Positions 44,186 through 52,522 are shown, counted from the stretch's first letter. The stretch is DNA of 64,000 bases from Caulobacter segnis (GCF_023935105.1 NZ_CP096040.1:2356001-2420000); one strand, 5' to 3'. Notes: generated by a model from the sequence alone, not told the origin. Made by a program: numbers and translations.

Positions 44186-44216
44186 GGAGACGCACGCCTA
44201 ACGAAAACCCGTAAAG
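44182..44216 (-). promoter_or_regulatory. Upstream element shared with the regulator gene at 47669
   Basis: Minus strand reads TTTACGGGTTTTCG, a gap, then GTGCGTCTCCGGGA. A near copy (TTACGGGTTTTT, then TGCGTCTCCGAGG) lies at 47567-47602 on the plus strand. Same order and spacing within 2 nt. Likely a common binding site or promoter. Confidence 0.45.
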
Positions 44217-44230
44217 CTTCGCGCGATTTT

Positions 44231-47200
44231 CTAGAACCGCGCCGTGGCGCTCAGTTCGAACCGGCGCCCGCGTGGATCGCCGTAGAAACTGTATTCCAGG
44301 CTGGTCGAGCCTTCGAGCGGTGGGGCGTGTCCCAGCAGATTTTGGACGCCGAACCGGATTTCGATGTCTCGGGCTAGGCCTTGTCGGCCACCTATCGGCA
44401 GGCGCCACGTCGCCGCGGCGTCTAGGTAGACCTGCGCGGGGACGCGACTGGAGGCCAGGTCGCGGGCGGTCTTGGTGCTGGCGTAGGCCGCGAAGACGGC
44501 GTGGTAGTCGCCATAGTACTGCCCATCCAGCTGAACCGTAAGGTCGCCTCGCTGCCACGCCGCTCCTGCCGCACCTCGCCAACGCAGAGGACCTTCAGCG
44601 GTGTTGGTGTATTCGACCTCCGCGTCATCGGCGGTCTTCTTTCGCTTCAGGCGCGGTGTCCATGTGACGCCGCCGTAGAGACGCAGCCGGTTGTCGGGAC
44701 CGAGGCGAAAACCTTGGTCCACGTGCATGTCGACGGCGTCGACGGTGGTGCGGCCGATATTGATACTCGTCGTGTCCGCCTGAGTGATGACGCCGCCCGT
44801 ATAACCGGCGGCGGCGTCCGCGGGCGTCAGCGGATCGCGCACGATGCGTCTGGGATAGAGCGCCTCGTGGGCCAGTAGGTAGTCGAGGCCGCCGAACACG
44901 CCGATCTCGGCGCGCTTTTCCGTGTGGGTGTAATCGACCGATAGTCTCGGACCATGACCGCCGTCGGGGTTCACGACGAAGCCGGCGGCGGTGGTCCTGG
45001 CCTCCTCGGGGCGAAGGCGCGGCGAACCGCCCGAGAGAACGACTAGGGGCTTTTCGAAGCCCAGGCGTTTGCCGCCGCGTTTGGGGTCCGTGCTGCTGGT
45101 CGTCGCACCGTTCGGCAGGCCATAGGTGTAGGAGACCTGCGCCATCTGCTGCGGTGTGGGGGGAAGCACGCCCGTGGCGAGGCTGGCGCGCAGCATGAGG
45201 CTATCGCTTGGATAGACCCGAAGACCCGTCGTGTAGACCATGACGCCGCGGTCGTAGCCTGTGCGCGGCCCCCCGAGCACGGCGCCCGGGATGTCGGCCC
45301 GGATCTTGTCGTGACGGGCGGCCACCTGCAGTTCCAAGCCGCGAAGCAGCGTGAGGTCCGAAGCGCGCGAGACGATCGGCGCGCGAAGCTCTCCATAGAG
45401 AGACGCCGTCACGAGCGAGAACGATGGGTCCGCGAGCGGAGTGATGTCGGGTTGGCCGGCGACGTCCCAGGGCGTGATCTTAGCCTTCTCCTCGCGGCGT
45501 TCGGCCACCAGCGACAGGGTGACGTCGCCGGCGTCGCGGCGCAGGATCGGACCGCCGAGCCTGACGGTCGCGTCCTGCAGGCGAAGTCGCCGCTCGAAAC
45601 GGATCGGGTGGGGGACCTTGTAGGCCTGCAACGCGGCGACGAAGCTGTCCCAGGCGCCGAACGGATTAGGCGCTGGCTCACCATTCGGGCCGGGCTGCAT
45701 CAGAATCAGCGAGAGGTAGAAGTTCTGGTCCAGCGCCCAGCCGTCCTGCCGGACCCGGTTGCGGGTTTCGCCAACGGCATAGGTCGCGCCCCCGCGCCAG
45801 TCCTTTGGCAGGTCGAAGAGCAGGCTGGCGGAGGTTCGCGTCGCGCGAAGGCGGTTGCGCGTCTGCGAGTCGAGGCCGACCGTCGGAAAGCTGAGGGCGA
45901 CCGGTTGACCGAACGGGTAGTTCGGCGCCGCGAGCGCGCTGCCCTGGCCTGACCCCGATCGCCTTCCGGTCTGCCAGCCGGTGATGTCGTAGCCATAGAC
46001 GGACCGACCCTCGTTCTCCCATCCGATGAAATCGAGGGTGGCTTCGACATGGTCGGTGAAGCGGTGGCGCATATTGACCAGCAGGGAGGTCACGGTCGTC
46101 TCGCTGACGAGGCTGCGCAGCACGCCATTGCCGTCGGGCGACAGTCCGGCAGGAACCTTGCCGGCGTTGGCGACAAGGACCGATCCATCACCAGCGCCGG
46201 AGCCGCTGAGGGGCAGATAGGTGAAAGTCGCCCCCAGGGAGACGCCTCCCAGCGCGGCGCTGAGCCTCAACGGGTCTCCGTTGAGGCTGCGGACGAAGAC
46301 GCCGTTGGTGATCGGATTGTAGGTGTCGGCGTCGTTGCTGGCGATCCGCTGCCTGAGGGCCCTCAGGGCGAAATCTCGGTCGCCGACCCGCAGGCCATCG
46401 CTCTCGGATCGGGAGACGTTGATCATGATGTCGGTCGCGCCGCCGTCGGGCGTGAAGCCAATCCTGCCGTCGACGCGACGGCGCATCGCGTCGCCACGAT
46501 CGGTGACGCCGTAGGTGGCGCTGACCTCGGCGCCTCGGTAATCGCGCTTGAGGATCACATTGACCACCCCGCCCGTGGCGCCCGGTCCATAGATCCCACC
46601 GGCCGTTCCGGTAAGGCTCTCGATCCTGTCGATCGCCAGAAGCGGCAGGCCGTTCAAGTCCGACTGGAAGACGTTCATGTCGTAGCTTTGCGAGACCGTG
46701 CCGGGCATACGCGTCCCGTCGACCAGAACCAGGGTCTGGGTTGGACCCAGACCATGAAGGTCGATCTCGGATCTGTTGGCGGCGAATTCGGCCCGGGGAT
46801 CGCTGGCCGGTCCGAGCCGCTCGGCGTTGCTGGTCTGCCGGCTTCGCAGGAACTGGTCGAGATTGTCCGCGTGGGACGTGCGAACATCCTCGGACGTCGC
46901 CACGCGGTAGCCTTGAAAGTCGTTCTCGCTTCGGCGGATGTCGGCATTCTGGGTCTTTCGGCCCAACACCAGCAGCTCGGGCACCGCCGTCGGCTGCTCC
47001 GGGGGCGGCCGGAAGACGATGTAGACGCCGTTCCCGACACGGCGATAGCTCAGCCCTGTGCCCTCGAGCAGGCGCGCTAGGATCGGCTCGACCTGCAGCG
47101 ATCCCGCGATGCGCTTGTTATGCAGGTTGCCGACGACGTCGGGCGCGAAGAGCAGATCCGAGCCGCTGCGGACCGAGAGATCCCTCAGGGCGTCCGCCAG

Positions 47201-47314
47201 TCGTCCTTCCTTCAGAACGATCCTGGCGCCGCCGAGGAGGCCCCGGGCGTCCGCGTTCGACGCCAGGCTCAGGGCCGCGGCGAACGCCAGGATTTCAAGT
47301 TTGCGTCGCCCCAA
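44231..47314 (-). CDS. TonB-dependent receptor with STN domain (cassette 4, receptor first)
   Basis: 1027 residues; TTG start at 47314 with GGGGA about 7 nt upstream. Signal peptide MGRRKLEILAFAAALSLASNADA. STN domain about 30-100 (VLKEGRLADALRDLSVRSG, DLLFAPDVVG, RVGNGVYIVF), plug about 130-260 (LDQFLRSRQTSNAERL, TQTLVLVDGTRM, RIESLTGTAGGIYGPGATGG) and barrel; C-terminus IEIRFGVQNLLGHAPPL and FELSATARF. Downstream on the same strand come the sigma gene (44161) and FecR (43580), an order opposite to cassettes 1-3. The C-terminus is the closest match in the window to the decayed receptor fragment at 49650-49900. Confidence 0.9.
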   Translation of the reverse strand: MGRRKLEILAFAAALSLASNADARGLLGGARIVLKEGRLADALRDLSVRSGSDLLFAPDVVGNLHNKRIAGSLQVEPILARLLEGTGLSYRRVGNGVYIVFRPPPEQPTAVPELLVLGRKTQNADIRRSENDFQGYRVATSEDVRTSHADNLDQFLRSRQTSNAERLGPASDPRAEFAANRSEIDLHGLGPTQTLVLVDGTRMPGTVSQSYDMNVFQSDLNGLPLLAIDRIESLTGTAGGIYGPGATGGVVNVILKRDYRGAEVSATYGVTDRGDAMRRRVDGRIGFTPDGGATDIMINVSRSESDGLRVGDRDFALRALRQRIASNDADTYNPITNGVFVRSLNGDPLRLSAALGGVSLGATFTYLPLSGSGAGDGSVLVANAGKVPAGLSPDGNGVLRSLVSETTVTSLLVNMRHRFTDHVEATLDFIGWENEGRSVYGYDITGWQTGRRSGSGQGSALAAPNYPFGQPVALSFPTVGLDSQTRNRLRATRTSASLLFDLPKDWRGGATYAVGETRNRVRQDGWALDQNFYLSLILMQPGPNGEPAPNPFGAWDSFVAALQAYKVPHPIRFERRLRLQDATVRLGGPILRRDAGDVTLSLVAERREEKAKITPWDVAGQPDITPLADPSFSLVTASLYGELRAPIVSRASDLTLLRGLELQVAARHDKIRADIPGAVLGGPRTGYDRGVMVYTTGLRVYPSDSLMLRASLATGVLPPTPQQMAQVSYTYGLPNGATTSSTDPKRGGKRLGFEKPLVVLSGGSPRLRPEEARTTAAGFVVNPDGGHGPRLSVDYTHTEKRAEIGVFGGLDYLLAHEALYPRRIVRDPLTPADAAAGYTGGVITQADTTSINIGRTTVDAVDMHVDQGFRLGPDNRLRLYGGVTWTPRLKRKKTADDAEVEYTNTAEGPLRWRGAAGAAWQRGDLTVQLDGQYYGDYHAVFAAYASTKTARDLASSRVPAQVYLDAAATWRLPIGGRQGLARDIEIRFGVQNLLGHAPPLEGSTSLEYSFYGDPRGRRFELSATARF

Positions 47315-47668
47315 TTCGCCGTCCCCAGAACGTCATCACAATCGAGGACCCTGGCGGCCGTGACCGCGCCGAAGGCGCCGCCAACGGACGAGGCATAGGT
47401 CACCGAACTCGGAGGTTCCGAAAGCGCGACCAAGTGCTCGCGAGATATCAAGGCCTTGCCACGTCAGAGATGCCAACTCTACGGGCGACCCCATCAGGTT
47501 CCCACATCTCGAGATTACCGCGCATCGACGGAGCACTCCGGTAAAGAGATGTAAAAGGCGCCGTCGGCTTACGGGTTTTTCCGAGCGCTGCGTCTCCGAG
47601 GGGGCAAGGACGGATCGACGCCGCCGAAACTCTCGGCAGCGTCTCGAACCCGGGTCGGAGACCTTCTG
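47315..47668. other. Divergent promoter region between receptor and winged-helix/NB-ARC regulator
   Basis: 354 bp without a gene. Contains the shared element at 47567-47602 and an A/T-richer patch at 47531-47580. The promoters of both flanking genes must lie here. Confidence 0.5.
47567..47602 (+). promoter_or_regulatory. Upstream element shared with cassette-4 sigma gene
   Basis: CTTACGGGTTTTTCCG followed by CTGCGTCTCCGAGG, about 67 nt before ATG 47669; matches 44182-44216 on the other strand. Suggests joint control of this regulator and the sigma factor. Confidence 0.45.
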
Positions 47669-49120
47669 ATGACGCTCCAGTTTGAACAGCCAAGGTCGTT
47701 CGCCTTCGGTCCCTTCGTGCTCAATCCCGAGCAGCAGATGCTGGTCGAGGACGAGACCCCCGTGGCGTTGGGCGGACGAGCGTTCGACCTCCTCACGGCG
47801 CTGGTGGAACAGCCCGGCGTGGTCCTCTCCAAGAGTGAGCTGCTGGCGCGCGGGTGGCCGGGCCTGGCAGTCGAGGAGGCCAACCTGAAGGTCAACATCG
47901 CCTCACTGCGCCGCGCCCTTGGCGAAAAGGCCGGAAGCCTCCAGTACATCGCCACCGTGATCGGCCGTGGCTACCGTTTCGTCGCGCCCGTCCGGACAAG
48001 CCAGCCAGGGCGCGCCGTCGCCGAACGCCGTCCTGTCGGCGGTCAGAGCAACCTGCCGCCCGCGATCGCCGGCATCGTCGGGCGCGCCGGCGACATCGCC
48101 CAGATCCAGAAGGGCCTGGAAGCCGACCGGCTGCTGTCGATCGTCGGCGCCGGCGGCATGGGCAAGACGACCGTGGCGGTCGCGGTTGCCGAAGGGTTCG
48201 CCGGCCAGGTCAGCGATGGCGCCTGGTTCGTCGACCTGGCAAGCGTCGATGACGCCGCCCAGGCGCCCGCCGCCATCGCCAGGGCTCTCGGCCTCTCGAC
48301 CCAGGGAGCCGACGCCCGCGCCGAACTTCTGGATCATCTGCGTGGGCGCAGGCTGCTCCTGGTCCTGGACAACTGCGAACACCTGATCGAGGCGGTCGCG
48401 TCGTGTGCGCAGCAGCTTCTCGCCGAGGCGCCGCAGGTCAGGATCCTGGCCACCAGCCGCGAGCCTCTACGGATCAATGGAGAGCGGGTCTATCGCCTCC
48501 CACCGCTCGACGCGCCGCCCATCGAGGAAAGCCTTCAGGCCGCGGCGCTTCTGGCGTTTCCCGCCGCGCAACTCTTCATCGAGCGCGCCGCCGCCCGCAA
48601 CAGGGCGTTCCAAGTCGAGGACGAGGATGCGCCGATTGTGGCCGAGATCTGCCAGCGCCTGGACGGCCTGGCGTTGGCGATCGAACTGGCGGCCAACAGC
48701 GCCAGCGCCTTTGGCGTGCGCGAGCTCCTGGGCCTTCTCGATGGCCGCTTCCGTCAGCTCGGCGGGCTGCGCTCCTGGCCCGACCGTCACCAGACCATGA
48801 CGGCGGCCATCGACTGGAGCTACAACCTCCTGTCCGAGGAAGAGCGGGTGGTCCTGCGGCGGCTGTCGGTGTTTCCCACCACCTTCACGCTGCGGTCGGC
48901 GTGTCGGATCGCCGAGACCGGCTGCGAGTCGACCAGTCCGATCGAGACCCTGGCGGCCCTCGTCGACAAATCCCTGGTGACGGCCGAACTGGGTGGCAGC
49001 GCCGTCTCTTACCGTCTGCTCGACACCACGCGCACTTACGCCCAGCGCAAGCTCGCCGAAAGCGACGAGGACCAGTGGGTTCGCCAGCGCTATGCCGATA
49101 GCCTCAACGCGGACAACTGA
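47669..49120 (+). CDS. Winged-helix regulator fused to NB-ARC-type ATPase, C-terminally truncated relative to family
   Basis: 483 residues. Residues 1-110: PhoB/CadC-type winged helix (FAFGPFVLNPEQQML, NLKVNIASLRRALG, YIATVIGRGYRFVAP). Residues about 135-400: P-loop ATPase with Walker A VGAGGMGKTTVAVAV, Walker B-like RRLLLVLDNCEHLIEA, sensor ILATSREPLRINGE, GLALAIELAANS, and the winged segment IDWSYNLLSEEERVVLRRLSVFP. Then LLDTTRTYAQRKLAE near residue 455 and a stop soon after. In the common family (about 900 residues or more) this point is followed by a long TPR/bipartite sensor part, missing here. So the protein may be a constitutive or partner-dependent form. OsmC gene follows 43 nt later. 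Confidence 0.82.
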   Translation: MTLQFEQPRSFAFGPFVLNPEQQMLVEDETPVALGGRAFDLLTALVEQPGVVLSKSELLARGWPGLAVEEANLKVNIASLRRALGEKAGSLQYIATVIGRGYRFVAPVRTSQPGRAVAERRPVGGQSNLPPAIAGIVGRAGDIAQIQKGLEADRLLSIVGAGGMGKTTVAVAVAEGFAGQVSDGAWFVDLASVDDAAQAPAAIARALGLSTQGADARAELLDHLRGRRLLLVLDNCEHLIEAVASCAQQLLAEAPQVRILATSREPLRINGERVYRLPPLDAPPIEESLQAAALLAFPAAQLFIERAAARNRAFQVEDEDAPIVAEICQRLDGLALAIELAANSASAFGVRELLGLLDGRFRQLGGLRSWPDRHQTMTAAIDWSYNLLSEEERVVLRRLSVFPTTFTLRSACRIAETGCESTSPIETLAALVDKSLVTAELGGSAVSYRLLDTTRTYAQRKLAESDEDQWVRQRYADSLNADN

Positions 49121-49163
49121 CCCGACGCAACTCTCCTAGCTTTCTCAACGGACGAGATTTCCC

Positions 49164-49667
49164 ATGCCAGAAACCACCTCGACGGCAGATCTTGACCTGG
49201 ACGCGATCCAGGTCCGCGAGACTGGGGTGGGCCTCTTTCAGGTCGAGATCCAGGCCCGTGGGGCGCGCTTCCTGGCCGATGAGCCCGTCGGGTTTGGGGG
49301 CATGGGATCAGGTCCCGACCCCTATGATCTGCTGGCGGCGGCCCTTGGGGCGTGCACAACCATGACCTTGCGGCTCTATGCCCGTCGGAAGGCCTGGCCT
49401 TTGGAAGAGGTCTCGGTGCGTGTCTCCCACGCCCGCGATAGCCTCACCGCCCGTGACGCCTTCAACCGCGAAATCACCGTGACCGGCGCCTTGGATGAGG
49501 CGCAGCGCGTCAGGCTCGGGGAGATCGCCGATCGCTGCCCGGTCCACCAGACACTGGCGCGAGGCGCCGATGTCGTCACTCGGTTCGTCGCCCCGGCGGC
49601 GCTTGGCGAGAATGGCGGAACTGGGCTGCATATGCGCCACATGAGCGAGGCGTGCGAGCAGGGTTAG
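49164..49667 (+). CDS. OsmC-family protein with an abnormal C-terminal tail
   Basis: 167 residues. OsmC fold with redox-type cysteines C64 (LGACTTMTLRLYARRK) and C125 (RCPVHQTL); expected family end is near residue 142 (VVTRFV). The extra 25 residues (GENGGTGLHMRHMSEACEQ) have no counterpart, and their coding DNA (49590-49667) abuts and overlaps the antisense remnant of a TonB receptor at 49650-49900. The natural stop was probably lost in the rearrangement that left the remnant. Follows the winged-helix/NB-ARC gene by 43 nt. Likely peroxide reductase; activity with the tail is uncertain. Confidence 0.85.
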   Translation: MPETTSTADLDLDAIQVRETGVGLFQVEIQARGARFLADEPVGFGGMGSGPDPYDLLAAALGACTTMTLRLYARRKAWPLEEVSVRVSHARDSLTARDAFNREITVTGALDEAQRVRLGEIADRCPVHQTLARGADVVTRFVAPAALGENGGTGLHMRHMSEACEQG

Positions 49668-49900
49668 GTCGAAGCGGCGACTGCGAGGATCGGCAAAGGG
49701 GCTGTAGCCCACGCCGTAGTCGGCGACGACCGGCGCGTCGCGGTCCAGCAGGTTGCGAATCCCAAACCGGATCTCAATCTCTCGCCCCGAACTACGGAGA
49801 AGCTCCGCACGACCGCAGGAGGGCCCCTCTATCGCAAGCTGGGCGGTAGGTCGTCCATGCTCTCGCGGATTTGCGGGCTTGGGCCGACGCGGGACGAAGC
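49650..49900 (-). pseudogene. Decayed C-terminus of a TonB-dependent receptor
   Basis: Minus strand 49650-49787 reads GREIEIRFGIRNLLDRDAP and FADPRSRRFDLTLLAR, matching the cassette-4 receptor end (DIEIRFGVQNLLGHAPP, FYGDPRGRRFELSATAR). A second frame upstream (49832-49900) reads ASSRVGPSPQIRE, echoing the receptor's LASSRVPAQVYLD, so a frameshift lies near 49830. No stop follows the terminal position where an aromatic residue and stop are expected; the sequence runs into the antisense of the OsmC gene. Clear remnant of a fifth receptor. Confidence 0.65.
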
Positions 49901-50141
49901 GCCATACGGCCGACCTCCGCGGTGGACATCCAGCGCCGTTAGGTCTGACGAGTAAGCGTCCCTGTCCTGTTCGCAAATAGGCGCCTGGCGTATACACTGC
50001 GGGTACAGTGAGGGTGGCTTTAGGCGTGTTTTTCGCACCTCGGGCTCAGCTAACTCATTGAAATCATTGAATCGGATTTCTGTCGGTCCAATTATCCAGC
50101 TGGGCGATTGGCGCGTAATTATTGAATAAAATAAAAGACTT

Positions 50142-51146
50142 ATGACGAAGTTTTCCATTGCGCCCATGATGGACTGGACCGACCGGCATTGCCGGTCGCT
50201 GCATCGCGTCCTGTCGAGCCGGGCGCTGCTCTATACCGAGATGGTGACCAGCGGCGCCGTCGTGCATGGCGATCGCGAGAAGCTGCTGGGCTACGATCCT
50301 GGCCAGCATCCGGTGGCGTTGCAGCTGGGTGGATCGGATCCGGCCGAGTTGGCGCATGCGGCGCGGATCGCCGAGGACTACGGCTATGACGAGGTCAATC
50401 TGAACGTCGGCTGCCCGTCGGACCGGGTGCAGAGCGGGCGCTTCGGCGCGTGCCTGATGCGCGAGCCGGATCTGGTGGCCGAGTGCATGGCCGCGATCAA
50501 GGGCGCGGTGAAGGTCCCGGCCACGGTGAAGTGCCGGATCGGGGTCGACGACCAGGATCCGGAAGAAGCGCTGTTCGGCCTGGTCGACCGCTGCGCGGCG
50601 GCGGGGATCGACACCTTCGTGGTCCATGCCCGCAAGGCCTGGCTGCAGGGGCTGTCGCCGAAGGAGAACCGCGACATCCCGCCGCTGGACTACGCGCTGG
50701 TCTATCGGCTCAAGCGCGAGCGGCCGAACCTGACGATCGCCATCAATGGCGGCGTGCCCAGCGTCGACGCGGCGCTGGAGCACCTGGCCAATGGCGTCGA
50801 CGGCGTGATGCTGGGACGGGCCGCCTATCACGAGGCGGGTTTGCTGGGCGAGGTCGACCGGCGGGTGTTCGGGATGGATGTCGCCGACGTCGACAGTTTC
50901 GAAGCGGTCGAGCGCTACCGGCCATATCTGGCGCGAGAGTTGGCGGCGGGCGTGCACCTGGCGGCCATGAGCCGGCACATGCTGGGCCTGTTCCACGGCC
51001 TGCCGGGCGCGCGGGCGTGGCGTCGCATCCTGACGGTCGAGAGCGTCAAGCCGGGCGCGGGTCTCGATGTGGTGGACCGCGCCTTGGACGCGGTGCGCCT
51101 GGCGCTGGCGGCGCGCGAAGAGCGGGCGGCCGAAACGGCCGCCTAA
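50142..51146 (+). CDS. dusA: tRNA-dihydrouridine(20/20a) synthase DusA
   Basis: FMN-dependent tRNA modification enzyme reducing uridine 20/20a in the D-loop. 334 residues. KFSIAPMMDWTDRHCR (3-18) is the DusA N-terminus; NVGCPSDRVQSGRFGACLM (about 90-108) has the catalytic Cys; VKCRIGVDD, FVVHARKAWLQGLSPKENR and ITIAINGGVPS follow, with FMN phosphate-binding GVMLGRAAY (about 228). Upstream 240 bp is AT-rich relative to the gene, and the receptor remnant and accessory cassettes end just before it; dusA 5' ends are known integration sites for mobile elements, but no integrase is seen. Confidence 0.95.
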   Translation: MTKFSIAPMMDWTDRHCRSLHRVLSSRALLYTEMVTSGAVVHGDREKLLGYDPGQHPVALQLGGSDPAELAHAARIAEDYGYDEVNLNVGCPSDRVQSGRFGACLMREPDLVAECMAAIKGAVKVPATVKCRIGVDDQDPEEALFGLVDRCAAAGIDTFVVHARKAWLQGLSPKENRDIPPLDYALVYRLKRERPNLTIAINGGVPSVDAALEHLANGVDGVMLGRAAYHEAGLLGEVDRRVFGMDVADVDSFEAVERYRPYLARELAAGVHLAAMSRHMLGLFHGLPGARAWRRILTVESVKPGAGLDVVDRALDAVRLALAAREERAAETAA

Positions 51147-51156
51147 GCCGGCTTTT
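51125..51156 (+). terminator. Hairpin at the end of dusA
   Basis: GGCGGCCG (51125-51132) and CGGCCGCC (51136-51143) around AAA, overlapping the last codons, then a stop and GCCGGCTTTT. Plausible terminator for dusA and, structurally, for the convergent protease gene. Confidence 0.5.
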
Positions 51157-51172
51157 GGCCGTCGTGCCTTAG

Positions 51173-51682
51173 TTACGGGTGCAGGATCAGCGAGTTCGGG
51201 GTGGCCTCGAACCGCGACAGGCGGCCCAGATAGCTCATGCCCAGCAACGAGTTCTCGAGGCCCTTCTCGATGACCAGGGCGTCGACGTCGCGGACTCGGG
51301 CGCCGGCGACGGAGACGCTGGCCAGGTGGACCGAGGCCGCGCGCGTGCGGCCGTCGGCGGTGATGACGTTGTAGTCGTAGTTCAGCTTGCTGGTGTCGAT
51401 GCCCAGGCGCTGGGCGTCGGCCATGCTGAGCGAGACGGCGGTGGCGCCGGTGTCGACCAGGAAGCGGACGGCCTTGCCGTCGACATTGCCTTGAGCCCAG
51501 AAGTGGCCGTCATGGTCCTTGGTCAGCTGGGCCGCGCCACCTTCAGCGCCGCCCAGGGTGGCCGCGGCGGCGGTCGGGGCGCGCAGCTCGGGGCGACGCA
51601 GATCGTCCAGCGAGACGACGGCCTTGGCCGCGCCCACCGCCGACAAGGCGCCCACGAAAGCGATCGCCGCGAACCTCAACAT
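51173..51682 (-). CDS. Retropepsin-like aspartic protease (TIGR02281-type)
   Basis: Exported protein of 169 residues with signal or anchor MLRFAAIAFVGALSAVGAAKA. ATG 51682 is preferred (GAGGG 8 nt upstream) over GTG 51691. Central motif VRFLVDTGATAVSLS (about 75-89) is the retropepsin DTGA catalytic site, followed by LGID and the C-terminal LLGMSYLGRLSRFE. Family of small periplasmic aspartic proteases (clan AA, about 170-200 residues) of unknown substrate. Convergent with dusA. Confidence 0.85.
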   Translation of the reverse strand: MLRFAAIAFVGALSAVGAAKAVVSLDDLRRPELRAPTAAAATLGGAEGGAAQLTKDHDGHFWAQGNVDGKAVRFLVDTGATAVSLSMADAQRLGIDTSKLNYDYNVITADGRTRAASVHLASVSVAGARVRDVDALVIEKGLENSLLGMSYLGRLSRFEATPNSLILHP

Positions 51683-51848
51683 AGAAGACACCCTCGCCTT
51701 GCCGGCTTTGAGACCGCTTTTGCGGCCGTTGTCTAAATCACTAGCAGGCAGGCGTTTTCAAGGCGTGAATCGGAAGGGGATTTTCACGCCGTGGTTACCA
51801 AAGCCATAACAAGACTAAGTTAGTGCTTATCGATGTTCATATTACGGT

Positions 51849-51861
51849 GGTTTAATAAACC
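51849..51861. promoter_or_regulatory. 13-bp perfect palindrome in AT-rich leader
   Basis: GGTTTA-A-TAAACC, perfect dyad, in the AT-rich region upstream of the small secreted protein at 51971. Confidence 0.4.
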
Positions 51862-51863
51862 AG

Positions 51864-51879
51864 ATTACATTGATGTAAT
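51864..51879. promoter_or_regulatory. 16-bp perfect palindrome in AT-rich leader
   Basis: ATTACAT-TG-ATGTAAT, only 2 bp from the previous palindrome. The pair suggests two adjacent operator dyads, or a cooperative site; the responsible regulator is not obvious. The region 51770-51960 is strikingly AT-rich for this genome. Confidence 0.45.
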
Positions 51880-51970
51880 ACTTTTCCTGTCCTGGAATTA
51901 ACTTCGGAAACTTTGTGCTCGGCGTTATTACTCGCGGCGACAATAAAGTGGCTTATCGAGGGAAAACGCC

Positions 51971-52297
51971 ATGAAAACGCTGATCATCGCAACTGTCGCC
52001 GTTGCGTCGCTTGCTGGCGTGGCTCACGCCGGTCCGACGACCAATCTGCAGTTCCTCGAGGCCGCGCGCTGCCGTGGCTTGGCGGGGTCCGAGAACCTGG
52101 GCAAGCTGGACACCGCGTCGCTGGACAGCTTCCTGCGCGCCGAGGCTGGCAGCCGCGACATCGCCGTCCGGACCTCGGCCCAGAAGAAGATCGCCTCGGC
52201 TCAGAAAGAGGCCGACGGCGCCGACGCGGACAAGAAGACCAAGTTGCTGGCCGAGCGCGAGGCCAAGTGCGGCGTCTATATGGGCAGCGGCAAGTAG
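51971..52297 (+). CDS. Small secreted protein, paralog A, unknown function
   Basis: 108 residues, signal peptide MKTLIIATVAVASLAGVAHA-G. Mature part is charged and helical with two Cys (CRGLAG, KCGVYMG). Shares a pattern with the protein at 52616: xFLEAARCRGLAGSENLGKLD versus [20 protein letters not shown], and LAEREAKCGVY versus [11 protein letters not shown]. Upstream region is AT-rich with two palindromes, suggesting regulated expression. No domain recognised. Confidence 0.75.
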   Translation: MKTLIIATVAVASLAGVAHAGPTTNLQFLEAARCRGLAGSENLGKLDTASLDSFLRAEAGSRDIAVRTSAQKKIASAQKEADGADADKKTKLLAEREAKCGVYMGSGK

Positions 52298-52303
52298 ACG
52301 GCC

Positions 52304-52522
52304 TCAGCCCCTGGTGGCCGCCATCAGGGCGGCGACCGGGTCTGGGCGATCGGGGAGGGCGGCCATGATCGTCGCGCGCTCTTCGTCGCTCAGCCGGGCC
52401 CAGCCGGCGATCTCCGGCAGGGTTCGGCGGCAGCCCAGGCAATAGCCCGTCGCTCCATCGACCGCGCAGACCTTCACGCAGGGCGTGACGATCGGACGGG
52501 GCGGTGGGGCGGAGACAGTCAT
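52304..52522 (-). CDS. DUF1289 domain-containing protein
   Basis: 72 residues from ATG 52522. Cys-rich motif [29 protein letters not shown] (shown as [17 protein letters not shown] and [13 protein letters not shown]) is diagnostic of DUF1289, a small family in proteobacteria with probable Zn- or Fe-binding. Lies in the opposite orientation between two paralogous secreted-protein genes, converging with the first one only 6 nt away. Function unknown. Confidence 0.85.
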   Translation of the reverse strand: MTVSAPPPRPIVTPCVKVCAVDGATGYCLGCRRTLPEIAGWARLSDEERATIMAALPDRPDPVAALMAATRG

